Source: Coprinellus micaceus
Lineage: Eukaryota > Basidiomycota > Agaricomycetes > Agaricales > Psathyrellaceae
Reading direction: 5' to 3'
NCBI GenBank assembly: GCA_951394405.1
Contig: OX596345.1
Location: forward strand, 1-64,000
DNA length: 64,000 bases
Part shown: one piece after another, positions 56,016 to 64,000 of the stretch
Layout of the letters: every line of letters begins with the position of its first letter
Numbering within the stretch: the stretch's first letter is position 1
The notes under the pieces: model-generated
What the model saw: the letters and a program-made list of their open reading frames with translations, nothing else
Database searches by the model: none
What the model was told of the DNA's origin: nothing
Translations under genes and position numbers: made by a program

Positions 56016-56343
56016 TTATCTAGGAACCTTGGAGCTGATACGTGATCGAGAAATGAGGGCGGATGCGCCGGACGGCGAAGGCCCATCGGTACAGTGCGTA
56101 GTGGCAGCGTGTTGGTTGTGGTATACCGGTCGAGTAGAGAGACTCAACCTCGGCTGCTCCTCGTCAGCCCGACCGTCGAGCGTTGGAGAGGGCTGGAAAG
56201 AGGGAAATGGTCAGCGGCTAGCCGCGTCGTTATGAGAGCAGAGAGCATGATCCTACCCATTCATTGAAGTTCCTTTCGGCGTTGAGGGTTAGTAGAGGGA
56301 TTGAGATGCGGGGGAGGGCGTCTCGCACCCTGACAGCGCTCAT
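56016..56343 (-). CDS. X-module copy 3: candidate intact first exons (87 aa as read)
   Basis: The ATG at 56343 begins a 29-codon exon (MSAVRVRDALPRISIPLLTL...NEW) ending at 56257. The intron 56256-56193 (64 bp) has GTAGGA, a GCTGAC branch and a TTTCCAG acceptor. Exon 2 (56192-56016) stays open to TAA and contains PRLSLSTRPVY, echoing PRISLST of copy 2. Upstream similarity to copies 1 and 2 runs to about 56450 and includes a TTAAGCGCCCGG block that may be promoter. A weak AAG|GTTCCT donor near the end could lead to further exons toward Z at 54.6 kb. This is the only module copy whose start codon and first intron look undamaged. Function unknown. Confidence 0.35.
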
Positions 56344-56450
56344 CGTGGTCCGTGGTCAAGATGCGTCGCTAGCCCCTGCCATTGCGCCCGACATCACCGG
56401 TTATCTGCTCGGGCCGGTCCATTCCCGGGCGCTTAAGTATTTCGCAAGTG
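56344..56450 (-). promoter_or_regulatory. Conserved upstream block of the X module (three copies)
   Basis: The block TTAAGCGCCCGG, followed about 20 bp later by ATAACCGGTGATG or a variant, is shared by 56.4 kb (-), 48.4 kb (-) and 28.3 kb (+). It precedes the likely start codon, so a promoter role is plausible. Conservation of non-coding DNA in otherwise decayed copies may simply reflect shared descent. Confidence 0.35.
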
Positions 56451-56682
56451 AATTAACCCAATTCCGTGTATCTGTTCCATCCCATACATTGTGAAACGTT
56501 CCCAAAGCCAGCATTCTTCAAACATGCGATTCTATTGTGAATGCCTTCGGCGCAAACACGAACATCCTACTACATCGGTGGATGTAACTGGGAAGAACTG
56601 GGATCTCCCTCTGCAGCTCAGTGTGATTATTGATCAACGTGCATATAAAATGCGGGAGACGGGAGAGATCGAAGTAATATGC

Positions 56683-58446
56683 CTAACCTGGAATATAAAG
56701 ACCCATGAAGTGCTTATTCCTCGGTGATGGAGTCGAACCGATTCGCATGTCGGTGAAATCCGAGAACATGAACTTGCTATCATCGCGCTCTTCGGCTTCC
56801 AAGTAGTTCTCAAGCGGGATTAGCTTCCTGCTACGCCTTACCACCCTTTTTAAGTTCGCATCCCTTTTCAAAGGAGAGTAGACCCTGAGGGTATGAACCT
56901 GGTTCAAGGTGCGCATTTTCGCGCTGGTGGAGGGGAGGATCCCAAGGATGTCTTTCCACTGGTCGCCGTGATGATCATATCGCAAGACGTCCACCCTTTT
57001 GACGGAATTGCATAGACGGAGAACAGATCGCAATCCATCGAGGGTGGGCTGATGTCTGACAGCCTGAATCCTCACCCTCAGCCAACTATCCTCGCTCAAG
57101 ACCAGGGGGGCGCCCCTGGAGAGTTCGTTCGAAAATGCTTGGAAGGCGAGCCTCTCATAGTCCCCAAGGATATGGGCGAACCTCAGGTCAACCCTTCGAC
57201 CAGCACTGACACAAGACACACCGAGGTACGTTTCCAATCGGGTGCGGCTCTCCTTAGCCTCGTCCAATACAAGCTCGATTGCTGTACAATGAACTTTGGC
57301 ACTGGAATCGTTCAACCACACACAAGCAAATACCCGTGCGCATTCCTGGACGACCCTCTTGTCGGGAGCTGGATAATCAGGTTCTCGGTGAGCACCCACC
57401 AGTACGCGGACGCTGCACGTCGGAGGTATGGAAACACTGTTCAGGATAGCTGCACAGGGCTCCGTATGCCCACCGACGGTGAATTTCTTTAAGCTAGGAG
57501 GGAGAGCGAACCATCCTAGGTCGGAGTTGATTGTCGTCCCATCATCCTTTGAAATTCCCTTGAATGAAAGGCGTTGAAGTGACCGCAGATCCTTTGCTAG
57601 CCAAGGGAGAATAGTCTTGACATGAATATGCGAGGTGGAGGTATTAATCTTCAGCGTCACGAGCTTGTCGAAGGCAGGGTTCGTTAGCGATGGGAGGACG
57701 ACGTGATCCTCCAAGATGAGGTGTTTGAGATTCGACTCGCAGTTCCCTAGGAACGAACCGTTACGCTCGAACGTATACGGCCTGGACATCCTGAGAACCC
57801 CCCGCATCTCCTGATTCGTCATACAGGTGCGGAGTACAAGCACCTCCAAATTCGGCGCAGGCTCTCGTAGGGCGTTCATCAGGGGTGGTACAGTCTCCAT
57901 CATGGCGGGAGCCATTTCTGTTACGAAGTTGAGGCCCCTGGTACGGTGCATGTCGCTGAGAATGGTGTGGTACTGCTCGCTAGGACGATCACCATAGCCA
58001 AGCTCCGAGAGGTAGTCTTCGAAGTCGACGACCAGGGGAGCTACCTTCGACCAGCCAAGGACCTTCTCAAAGCGCTGGGGATTCAGCTGGGGATCCAAGG
58101 CCAGCGCTGGTAAGATACCCCCGGAAAGAGCGACCGCTCTCCACCGCTTGGAGACCATGGTAAGCGCGTGTAGTTGCTGTACTACGGGGAACTGGCCAAG
58201 TGGACCTTTCTCGAGAAATTTTGAGCGAGATAGAGAAGCGGAGGAGGGCCGGTCGAAGATGTGGATGGAGAAGAATTCTTTTACGGATGTAATGACGATC
58301 CCGAAGATGATCGCGAGGACGTCGTCGTCGAGCGTAATGTGCCCGTCTAGGGAACCCTGATGCTTTTGAGCAGGTTGGGTATGCTGCGGGGTGGCAGTTT
58401 CAGGCTCGGTTTGTCTCGTACCCATCCGTTTCGGGGTGACCTCCAA
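56683..58446 (-). CDS. F-box protein, paralogue 2 (587 aa, single exon)
   Basis: Full-length paralogue of the gene at 24.2-25.9 kb in the opposite orientation. Residues about 38-108 form the F-box (LDDDVLAIIFGIV ... LTMVSKRWRAVA), followed by a leucine-rich solenoid (LEVLVLRT, LKHLILEDHVVLPSLTNPAF, LQRLSFKGIS, GHTEPCAAILN, IPPTCSVRVLVGAHR). It ends KHFMGLYIPG-stop. Predicted SCF ubiquitin-ligase substrate adaptor. The frame looks intact, with no introns. Peptide similarity to paralogue 1 is moderate, so the duplication is not recent. Its neighbour on the 3' side is the X module, as for paralogue 1. Confidence 0.85.
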   Translation of the reverse strand: MEVTPKRMGTRQTEPETATPQHTQPAQKHQGSLDGHITLDDDVLAIIFGIVITSVKEFFSIHIFDRPSSASLSRSKFLEKGPLGQFPVVQQLHALTMVSKRWRAVALSGGILPALALDPQLNPQRFEKVLGWSKVAPLVVDFEDYLSELGYGDRPSEQYHTILSDMHRTRGLNFVTEMAPAMMETVPPLMNALREPAPNLEVLVLRTCMTNQEMRGVLRMSRPYTFERNGSFLGNCESNLKHLILEDHVVLPSLTNPAFDKLVTLKINTSTSHIHVKTILPWLAKDLRSLQRLSFKGISKDDGTTINSDLGWFALPPSLKKFTVGGHTEPCAAILNSVSIPPTCSVRVLVGAHREPDYPAPDKRVVQECARVFACVWLNDSSAKVHCTAIELVLDEAKESRTRLETYLGVSCVSAGRRVDLRFAHILGDYERLAFQAFSNELSRGAPLVLSEDSWLRVRIQAVRHQPTLDGLRSVLRLCNSVKRVDVLRYDHHGDQWKDILGILPSTSAKMRTLNQVHTLRVYSPLKRDANLKRVVRRSRKLIPLENYLEAEERDDSKFMFSDFTDMRIGSTPSPRNKHFMGLYIPG

Positions 58447-58804
58447 AGAGCCGCGATCAAATACGCTGTCACTCCCTACAACGTCTGGTGCATTTCACCC
58501 CTGTGACACTACCAGCCACCCATGTGACGCTAGCCAACCGCCTTGACGTTCGATTCCTTCGCCCGCCAAACCTTTTATGATTCAACTTCGACTTTTGAGA
58601 CGGTGAAAAATCTTTTCTCTATGTACTTACGTACGCCAGAGCATGGTAGAATAATAAATCGAAATTTTGAGCAATATGGGAGGGCTTGGGGGCACTGAGA
58701 CACCGGGAGCATGGGTGGGTGATACATCCACCTTACTGAGACAATAAACTCAAAACACATGGGAGGACATCGTTTGTTCAGTTACCACCCCTCGTTCTAC
58801 GACC
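58447..58804. other. Spacer between divergent F-box and plus-strand fragment
   Basis: 358 bp of A/T-richer sequence that would hold both promoters; no specific element was recognised. Confidence 0.35.
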
Positions 58805-59041
58805 ATGGACAATTCCGCCAACACAACAAACCCTGTCGCCGAGCTCTACCAATCCATTTACTCAGACGATGACCGATCCGACGCCGGCTCGCAGGAGGGT
58901 TCTGACCTTTCGGACCCTGAAGCTCCTGTCCAATTCCCTCCTACAGACCCGGACACCAGACGCCCTGTTGACACTGACGTGGTGCGAAGGTCAACTGCGC
59001 TGAAGAAGAGCAAACTCACCCCGGGCGTCGTAGTCGGTGGG
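58805..59041 (+). pseudogene. 5' fragment of an acidic, Asp/Ser/Pro-rich protein
   Basis: ATG in an excellent context (ACCATGG), followed by about 70 codons of protein-like acidic text (VAELYQSIYSDDDRSDAG, DLSDPEAPVQFPPTDPD) that then runs out at the same point where the minus-strand helicase loses homology (about 59010-59030). Beyond about residue 70 the frame reads the helicase sequence backwards and stops. I interpret it as the first exon of an unrelated gene cut off by a rearrangement. The alternative is a chance frame antisense to a helicase intron. Confidence 0.4.
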
Positions 59042-59859
59042 TGATTTGATATATTGAACGGACATGGTAACGTTGGGGCGGTCGTTTCCGAGATTCAAGA
59101 AGAAGGCCTTGTCGAGTTGGATATTCAGGTTGGTTTGAATGTCGCGTAAGGCGCTCGGTGTGAGAGTTGCAGAGGCAACCAAGAAGGGGACGTGGGTGGG
59201 GAAGAACGCTCGGAGACGGTCGAGGTTGGCATAGTCCTTCCGGAATTCGCCTCCCCATTGGGAGATGCAGTGCGCTTCGTCGACGACAACCATCGTGAGT
59301 TCTTGGGACATGGATGCATCACTCAGGTAGGCTCGGAAGTCGGGATGCTGAAGGCACATTTCTGGGGATGCGAATATGGCCTGGATTTGCCCATTTTCGA
59401 GCATCTATCACCAGTCAGGACAGTTAAGAGAAGGTACGAGGAAGGACATACCCTCTTCAGCTTCGGAGACCAGGTGTCTCCATTCACAGCCGCAGCCTCA
59501 ATCCCCATCTCACGAAACCTTCGCACCTGATCCTCCTGCAGCACCTTCAACGGCGAGAGGATAAGAGCCTTGTGCTTCTTATTCCTCAGAAGTGGGAGCA
59601 TGTAGGGAATGGTCTTCCCTTCCCCAGTGCCTGCTATCAACACGGAATCCAGCTTGAGGCAGATCGCCTCACCCACATCCAACTGCCAGTCACGGGCAGG
59701 ACCACCAAACCCTTCCTCAAAAGCCCTCGCCATAACCGCCCTATCTTCCGCCGAATCGTAGCCATTAACCTCATGCTCTTCCCGAGCCGCTTGAAGGTTC
59801 TTGTAGCTCAGTTCTTTCGAACGAGTGTGCGTGCTGTCGGTAATCGGTGTATTCGGCAT
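58991..59859 (-). pseudogene. RecQ-like DEAH helicase, truncated after the first RecA domain (273 aa)
   Basis: Exon 1 is 59859-59452, the intron 59451-59405 (47 bp, GTATGT...GATAG) and exon 2 59404-58991. Motifs: DWQLDVGEAICL (RecQ motif 0-like), Walker A GTGEGKT, SPLKVLQEDQ (Ia), VVVDEAHCISQWGGEFRKDY (motif II with the RecQ aromatic region) and VASATLTP (motif III). The whole second helicase domain (motifs IV-VI), RQC and HRDC are missing; text stops in KSPTDYDARG. A good donor (G|GTGAGT, about 59010) sits at the break, but no continuation exon is visible on the minus strand. RecQ-like genes are classic fungal subtelomeric passengers (TLH type). The promoter and start look intact, so an ATPase-only fragment could still be made. 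Confidence 0.75.
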
Positions 59860-59893
59860 CGTATGATGTTACAGAGCAAGTAAGGAAGGCGTA

Positions 59894-59900
59894 TTATATA
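59894..59900 (-). promoter_or_regulatory. TATA box (TATATAA) of the helicase gene
   Basis: TATATAATAC on the minus strand, about 35-40 bp upstream of the ATG at 59859, implying a very short 5' UTR. Confidence 0.5.
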
Positions 59901-60841
59901 CGCAGAGGGCCGATCAGTCATTGTTGAGTCGGTCATGGTGGCATAAACGAAGAGAGACGCGACGCGCTGGATCACGTTTCGCTGGCGCTTGGGCGTGACT
60001 GTGACGGCTAGTAGTGTCACAGGGGCCAAATGCACCAGACGTTGATGGTGTGACAGCGTCCTCAGGCGCGGCTCTTTGAGGTCACATCCAAAAACGGATG
60101 GGTACGAGACAAGGCTCGGTCTCTTTGGGGGTGCTGCGACTGTCTGCGTGGGCAGAGAGATGGGTTCTGAAAAGGCGGAAAATGATCATGGGGAGAGTAA
60201 TGGGGGCACCATCGTCGCCTTAAATACGTGAAATCTCACAGTGGCATCGCGAAATGACGACCCGCGGACTGTGAGCAACGGGCAGTGTCGAGTCCAAATG
60301 GTCTAACCACTTGGTCAAAGCGTGCAGCGACAGTGGTATCCCTCCGCTCGACTCCGTGTCAGTGTGGATACGGGTGGCTGCACCGCAAAGACAGTCAACT
60401 GGCAACCAGACATTGGTTATTGTGACATCCTGCAACCGCCATGCGCCCATTGAAGTGGCCATTGTCTTGATTTTTCAAGCGTAGAGCGGTAGCGAAAGTT
60501 TGTCGACGGGTTTCTCTGCGCATGACTTTGGAGGCGAAGGTTGTTCGGCTGACTACGCTAGTTGCATAAATCAGGTCGCTAAAAGTGGTAGATCCCTCGG
60601 CAGCTCTTCGTAGTAGATGAGCACGATAGGATGGCGGATGGGTATTTGAGCGAGATAGGGGTTAACACGTGCCCCAATGCGTCGACGTCATCGCTCCGAG
60701 ACCGTTGTCTCGTGCTACCACAAGTTCTCTTCCAACTATACCTTCCCTGGCTTCCCAGTTCGCTTCACCGAGAAGGATACCCTACCATCTACCATTACCA
60801 ACCACCCGCACGCCGCTAGAGCATCACATCACAAGATAGAC
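59901..60841. other. Divergent intergenic region between helicase and glycosylase
   Basis: A minus-strand frame (60462-60220, 80 codons, ATG start) is open but unrecognised. An in-frame upstream extension of the glycosylase reaches 60677. No other feature. Confidence 0.4.
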
Positions 60842-61822
60842 ATGTCTCGCACGAGGGCGTCAAGTCGTGTCGCGAATCGAGTGAGGGATGTCGCGTCTTC
60901 GGGCAGATCCTCCGTGAAGACAGCCGCGCCTGGGATGACGAGAGAGGTGCTACCAGTAGGGTCCTTGTTACCCGAAGACACCTCCCTACTACCCTCGCCG
61001 CTGCTCTCGAGTCATCCATCCAGGAAACTGAAACTCCAGCCATCCGTAGACCCGTTCCCCGATTTCGACCATCCGGCTGCCACTGAAGTTCGTGAAGTTT
61101 ACGAGCTCCTGTCAAAGTCTTTCAACGGGAAAGCACCAGCTCGCTCTATACGTACGAGCTCCTCTTTAAAGAACACAGGAGCGACATGCGGCGACTCGCC
61201 AAACGTGATCGACGCCCTCATCGGAACCATCCTCTCGCAGAACACCTCGAGTCGGAACTCCTCCACAGCGAAGCATTCGCTTGATTCACGGTTTGGGAAG
61301 CACAATTTTGCGGCTATCGCGGATGTTCCCCTGGCTGAGGTCGTCAACGCTATTCGTCATGGGGGTCTCGCAAACAAGAAAGCCGCCACCATCCAGAACC
61401 TCCTTCACTCGATCAAAGCGAAACACGGGGAGTACTCACTGCAGCACCTCGCATCGGCTTCTCCCTCGGAAGTTCGTTCGAACGAGGAAATAATGGGAGA
61501 ACTCTCCTCCTACGACGGCGTCGGACCCAAGACCGCGGCGTGCGTGCTGCTATTTTGCATCGGGAGAGACTCCTTCGCTGTCGACACGCATGTGTTTCGG
61601 TTAAGCAAGATGCTTGGGTGGGTGCCGAAGAATGCGGATAGGGTGAAGACGCAGGTGCATCTCGACAGAAGGATACCGGACGAGTTGAAGTATGGCTTAC
61701 ATGTGATGATGATACGTCATGGAAAGGTGTGTAAAGGATGTAAGAGGGAGGAAGCAAAGGGTGAGTGTGTGTTGAAGGATTGGGTGCATGGTAAACATAC
61801 AGAGGTACGAGATGTGAACTAG
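60842..61822 (+). CDS. HhH-GPD family DNA glycosylase/AP lyase, endonuclease III-like (326 aa)
   Basis: Base-excision-repair enzyme that would remove damaged bases and may nick abasic sites. Motifs: LIGTILSQNTS at about 130-140; a helix-hairpin-helix with the Schiff-base lysine in DGVGPKTA (K about 230); FAVDTHVFR with the catalytic Asp (about 248). The basic, Ser-rich N-terminus (MSRTRASSRVANRVR) may be a nuclear signal. The iron-sulfur loop of bacterial Nth is degenerate: only C-x2-C-x7-C (VCKGCKREEAKGEC) is left near the C-terminus, so a cluster is doubtful. No introns. I chose the ATG at 60842 because text upstream of it (to 60677) is not conserved-looking, though it is in frame and would add 55 residues. 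Its neighbours are unrelated. Confidence 0.9.
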   Translation: MSRTRASSRVANRVRDVASSGRSSVKTAAPGMTREVLPVGSLLPEDTSLLPSPLLSSHPSRKLKLQPSVDPFPDFDHPAATEVREVYELLSKSFNGKAPARSIRTSSSLKNTGATCGDSPNVIDALIGTILSQNTSSRNSSTAKHSLDSRFGKHNFAAIADVPLAEVVNAIRHGGLANKKAATIQNLLHSIKAKHGEYSLQHLASASPSEVRSNEEIMGELSSYDGVGPKTAACVLLFCIGRDSFAVDTHVFRLSKMLGWVPKNADRVKTQVHLDRRIPDELKYGLHVMMIRHGKVCKGCKREEAKGECVLKDWVHGKHTEVRDVN

Positions 61823-62194
61823 AGCATATCCGAAGCACAAATAGACGAATATTGGCTGAGGCTGGCCGTATTTACAGCAGGGAATGAGTCGGAGGACCCT
61901 TGGGGAGATGTGGCTCAGGAGGCCGGAGTAGCGGGACAGATACCAATGGCACTATGAGCCTTGAACTCCTCCACTCCGAGGTACACTGATCAAGTTTGTG
62001 AATTCAAATCAATGACCCCGGAAGCAGACACACGATCCATAATCGCTCACCACAGACCGTGTTTGCGACCATGCCAATGGGTCTACAAGGTAACCAGCCA
62101 CGGCTGGATCCCTGGCCACAATGGGTGCATGCAATCGCCTTCCCAATGGTTTAGCCACACCGCATACAATGCGGTTGCCACAACTTAGAAAACA
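61823..62194. other. Spacer with the promoter of the next gene
   Basis: About 370 bp. It ends in a TATA element listed separately; nothing else was recognised. Confidence 0.4.
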
Positions 62195-62202
62195 TATATA
62201 AG
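62195..62202 (+). promoter_or_regulatory. TATA box (TATATAAG) of the 62.2-kb gene
   Basis: CATATATAAGCG lies 41 bp upstream of the ATG at 62243, consistent with a core promoter and a short leader. Confidence 0.6.
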
Positions 62203-62242
62203 CGAGATACTGAGGTGTGTAGCCTCCACGCTCAACCCTCCG

Positions 62243-62884
62243 ATGTCTCAGTTCAACCTCGGACGTGGCCTCCTCACCACTACTACCGAAATTACCAACC
62301 CCCGCACTCATCCCAACCAATACGCGGACGGTGTCTCCCAGCAAGCATCCACAGTGACCGGATCGAGCACAGGACTCACCGGTAGCGAGTCAAACGTGGG
62401 GCACAAGCCTTATATCGTCGAGAAGGAGGCTTGGAGTGGTCGCCCATCTATCCCCCTATTGGCAAAGCCCGACGGAGCAACTATCAGGAAAATGAAAGAA
62501 GAGCTCAAGAAGGTCAAGGAAGAGGTGAAGAAGATCCTAGAGCGCTGGTGCAGGAGGAAGCTCGTCCCAACTGGAGATGTTCTCGGGACAACCCAGTCCG
62601 GAGAGACAATGATGAAACATGTCGTCGCCTTCGACCTTACGGACATCGTCGTCGTTCCGGACTGTGAGCGATGGGACGCCGAGCTCGGCGAGCGATACTG
62701 GTGGCACCAAGGAGAGATCATCCGGGAGCGGACTCATAACGTTGTTCCGGTGGACGAGGATATCAACCGCGTTCTGTTCTACCTTCGGTACGGTCATGAC
62801 CCCACGGGCAAGGATAGAAGGGGTTCGGTGACGATTGCTGATATCGACGCGACGGCAGACTTTCTGTGGAAAAGGTTTGCCTGA
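62243..62884 (+). CDS. Unrecognised protein with a Lys/Glu coiled-coil segment (213 aa)
   Basis: I do not recognise the family. The single-exon frame starts at ATG 62243 behind a TATA box and ends at TGA 62884. Residues 1-60 are polar, Ser/Thr/Gly-rich and probably disordered. Residues about 78-97 (IRKMKEELKKVKEEVKKILE) have a heptad-like amphipathic helix typical of a short coiled coil. The C-terminal half looks folded, with aromatic and acidic residues (FDLTDIVVVPDCERWD, RYWWHQGEI, NRVLFYLRYG, ATADFLWKRF). No signal peptide or membrane segment. The gene is followed in the same orientation by another unrecognised gene. Composition and start context make it a likely real gene. Confidence 0.7.
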   Translation: MSQFNLGRGLLTTTTEITNPRTHPNQYADGVSQQASTVTGSSTGLTGSESNVGHKPYIVEKEAWSGRPSIPLLAKPDGATIRKMKEELKKVKEEVKKILERWCRRKLVPTGDVLGTTQSGETMMKHVVAFDLTDIVVVPDCERWDAELGERYWWHQGEIIRERTHNVVPVDEDINRVLFYLRYGHDPTGKDRRGSVTIADIDATADFLWKRFA

Positions 62885-63180
62885 CCGACATATGACTACA
62901 CCGTAAAGTCTGGTTGTACTGTTGATCCTCTGGACACTTGCGTTTGATTCGCTGTATTTGTTTTCGTGTTTTACATCCATTGGGCTCCTTTGAATTCCTG
63001 ATACCGGCGGTTCGGGGTGGGCATTGAGTTCAGTCACCAAGGGACCATGTGACCCATCGACCGTGCTGGTAAAGACATAATGGACAGGGCGCCATTCCAC
63101 CATCTGCGAAGTGGCACACTCATTATCTCTCTTGCAATATTCAAGTTTATGATGCATTCTGGGTGTGCAGTAAGTCACCA

Positions 63181-63972
63181 ATGGACACAGGGCAGTATAA
63201 GACTGCGACCGATATCCCTGTGGCTATCTCCAACTCGCCCATTATGGTTCGATCTCTCGCCACTCTAACCCACAAAGTTCAAAGCACCGCCTCCCACATT
63301 CAGTCACACGACATGGTCTTGGGCGGCGAGCGCCGAATTATAGTCGTTGCTCGACCCCACGCAAAACTCCCAGCAACCTTGGAAGAACGGCTATCCGCTG
63401 ACCGAGTCAAGATAATCTCTGACGAGCTCGAGAGCATCGTATATTTCCTGTGCTCCAGACTCGAGGTTACGAGCCCAGGCGGTGTCTGCAACCCCGGAGA
63501 CCTCAGGGTCGTCGGGAACCTTCCTCCCAGGATATCTTCTGCGTCTTGCGAGGCGTCTACTCTCCAGAACATAAGGAGACAAAGCTTGATGCTCACTCTG
63601 TACACACTCCACAATCTCGTATTGATTCATTCAGCCGCGCAGAAGTTTCAGGAGGGGCATCGGCGCGAATGGTTCTGGTACTGGCGCAACACGACGGATA
63701 GTTTCAGCGGACGGGTGCATTTTACGAGGCAGGATGGGGACGTGGTCATCGTGGATGAATACGCACATCGGGTTCTGGGGAAGCTGCGGGACGAAATCAA
63801 GCGTCTCGAGGCGAGAGAACGTGGGCTGTCGATGTCAGAGATCCTCAGCGCGGTGAGGAGGATGCACCCAATCTCAGAGGAGTGCGAGGAGGTGGGAAGG
63901 ATGAAGGGCGTTGGATACGGGTTTGTGAAGGATTATCGGAGTCGATATCCCCTGACCCTGGAGCACTACTGA
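63181..63972 (+). CDS. Unrecognised single-exon protein (263 aa)
   Basis: Not recognised. The frame runs from ATG 63181 (context ACCAATGG) to TGA 63972. The N-terminal part is mixed alpha/beta in appearance (RRIIVVARPHAKLP, DELESIVYFLCSRL), with a hydrophobic stretch LMLTLYTLHNLVLIHSAAQKF in the middle. Next comes an aromatic WFWYWRNTT and a beta-like VHFTRQDGDVVIVDEYAHRVL segment, followed by a charged helix (LGKLRDEIKRLEARERG). No signal peptide. It follows the 62.2-kb gene in tandem with about 300 bp between them. Both proteins place a Trp/Tyr-rich motif before a D/E-x-x-x-RVL helix, so distant relationship is possible but not shown. Confidence 0.7.
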   Translation: MDTGQYKTATDIPVAISNSPIMVRSLATLTHKVQSTASHIQSHDMVLGGERRIIVVARPHAKLPATLEERLSADRVKIISDELESIVYFLCSRLEVTSPGGVCNPGDLRVVGNLPPRISSASCEASTLQNIRRQSLMLTLYTLHNLVLIHSAAQKFQEGHRREWFWYWRNTTDSFSGRVHFTRQDGDVVIVDEYAHRVLGKLRDEIKRLEARERGLSMSEILSAVRRMHPISEECEEVGRMKGVGYGFVKDYRSRYPLTLEHY

Positions 63973-64000
63973 ACAACATTCGGAATACGTACTCCGCTTT

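Overview
The window is one physical chromosome end of a fungus. It opens with 164 bp of perfect CCCTAA repeats (TTAGGG-type telomere) and then runs into a long, gene-poor subtelomere. The real genes have short GT-AG (and GC-AG) spliceosomal introns of about 46-64 bp with CTGAC-like branch sites. The gene content (single-exon F-box proteins, an SR-protein-kinase-like kinase, a secreted WSC protein, a RecQ-like subtelomeric helicase, an HMG-box regulator of the Pcc1/Ste11 type) points to a basidiomycete. The style is closest to what I know of Rhizoctonia/Ceratobasidium-like Agaricomycetes, but the genus is inference. No tRNA, rRNA, CRISPR or prokaryotic signal was found.

Layout. 1-164 telomere. 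0.2-18.8 kb is mostly non-coding or decayed, with four small candidate genes (a three-exon S/T-rich gene at 4.3-5.1 kb, an LRR/F-box-like fragment at 10.0-10.4 kb, a weak candidate at 13.9 kb and a TATA-driven gene with half a C2H2 finger at 14.9-15.4 kb) and a tandemly duplicated decayed gene at 16.6-17.9 kb. 18.8-20.0 kb holds a six-exon secreted WSC protein. 24.2-27.9 kb holds an F-box gene followed by a kinase gene broken by one in-frame TGA. 28.3-31.8 kb is a decayed gene module interrupted by a nested pair of TIR elements. 41.7-44.7 kb holds an HMG-box gene crossed by a 200-N assembly gap. 49.8 and 52.1 kb each hold a small inverted-repeat (MITE-like) element. 56.7-58.4 kb holds a second F-box gene. 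59.0-59.9 kb is a truncated RecQ-like helicase abutting the 5' end of another truncated gene. 60.8-64 kb is the only normally dense stretch: a DNA glycosylase and two unrecognised single-exon genes.

How the parts relate. The most interesting structure is a repeated module that I call X-Y-Z. It occurs as 28.3-31.8 kb (+), 46.2-48.4 kb (-; Y not seen) and 54.4-56.5 kb (-). The first and third copies are each flanked by one of the two paralogous F-box genes in the matching relative orientation, so they form an inverted segmental duplication (F-box, X, Y, Z). Copy 1 carries a nested transposon and point nonsense changes of the C-to-T type, and the kinase beside it has a TGA explicable by the same change. 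This is a picture of subtelomeric duplication followed by mutational decay.

All gene models were built by eye from open frames, splice signals and motifs. No alignment, database or transcript evidence was available.
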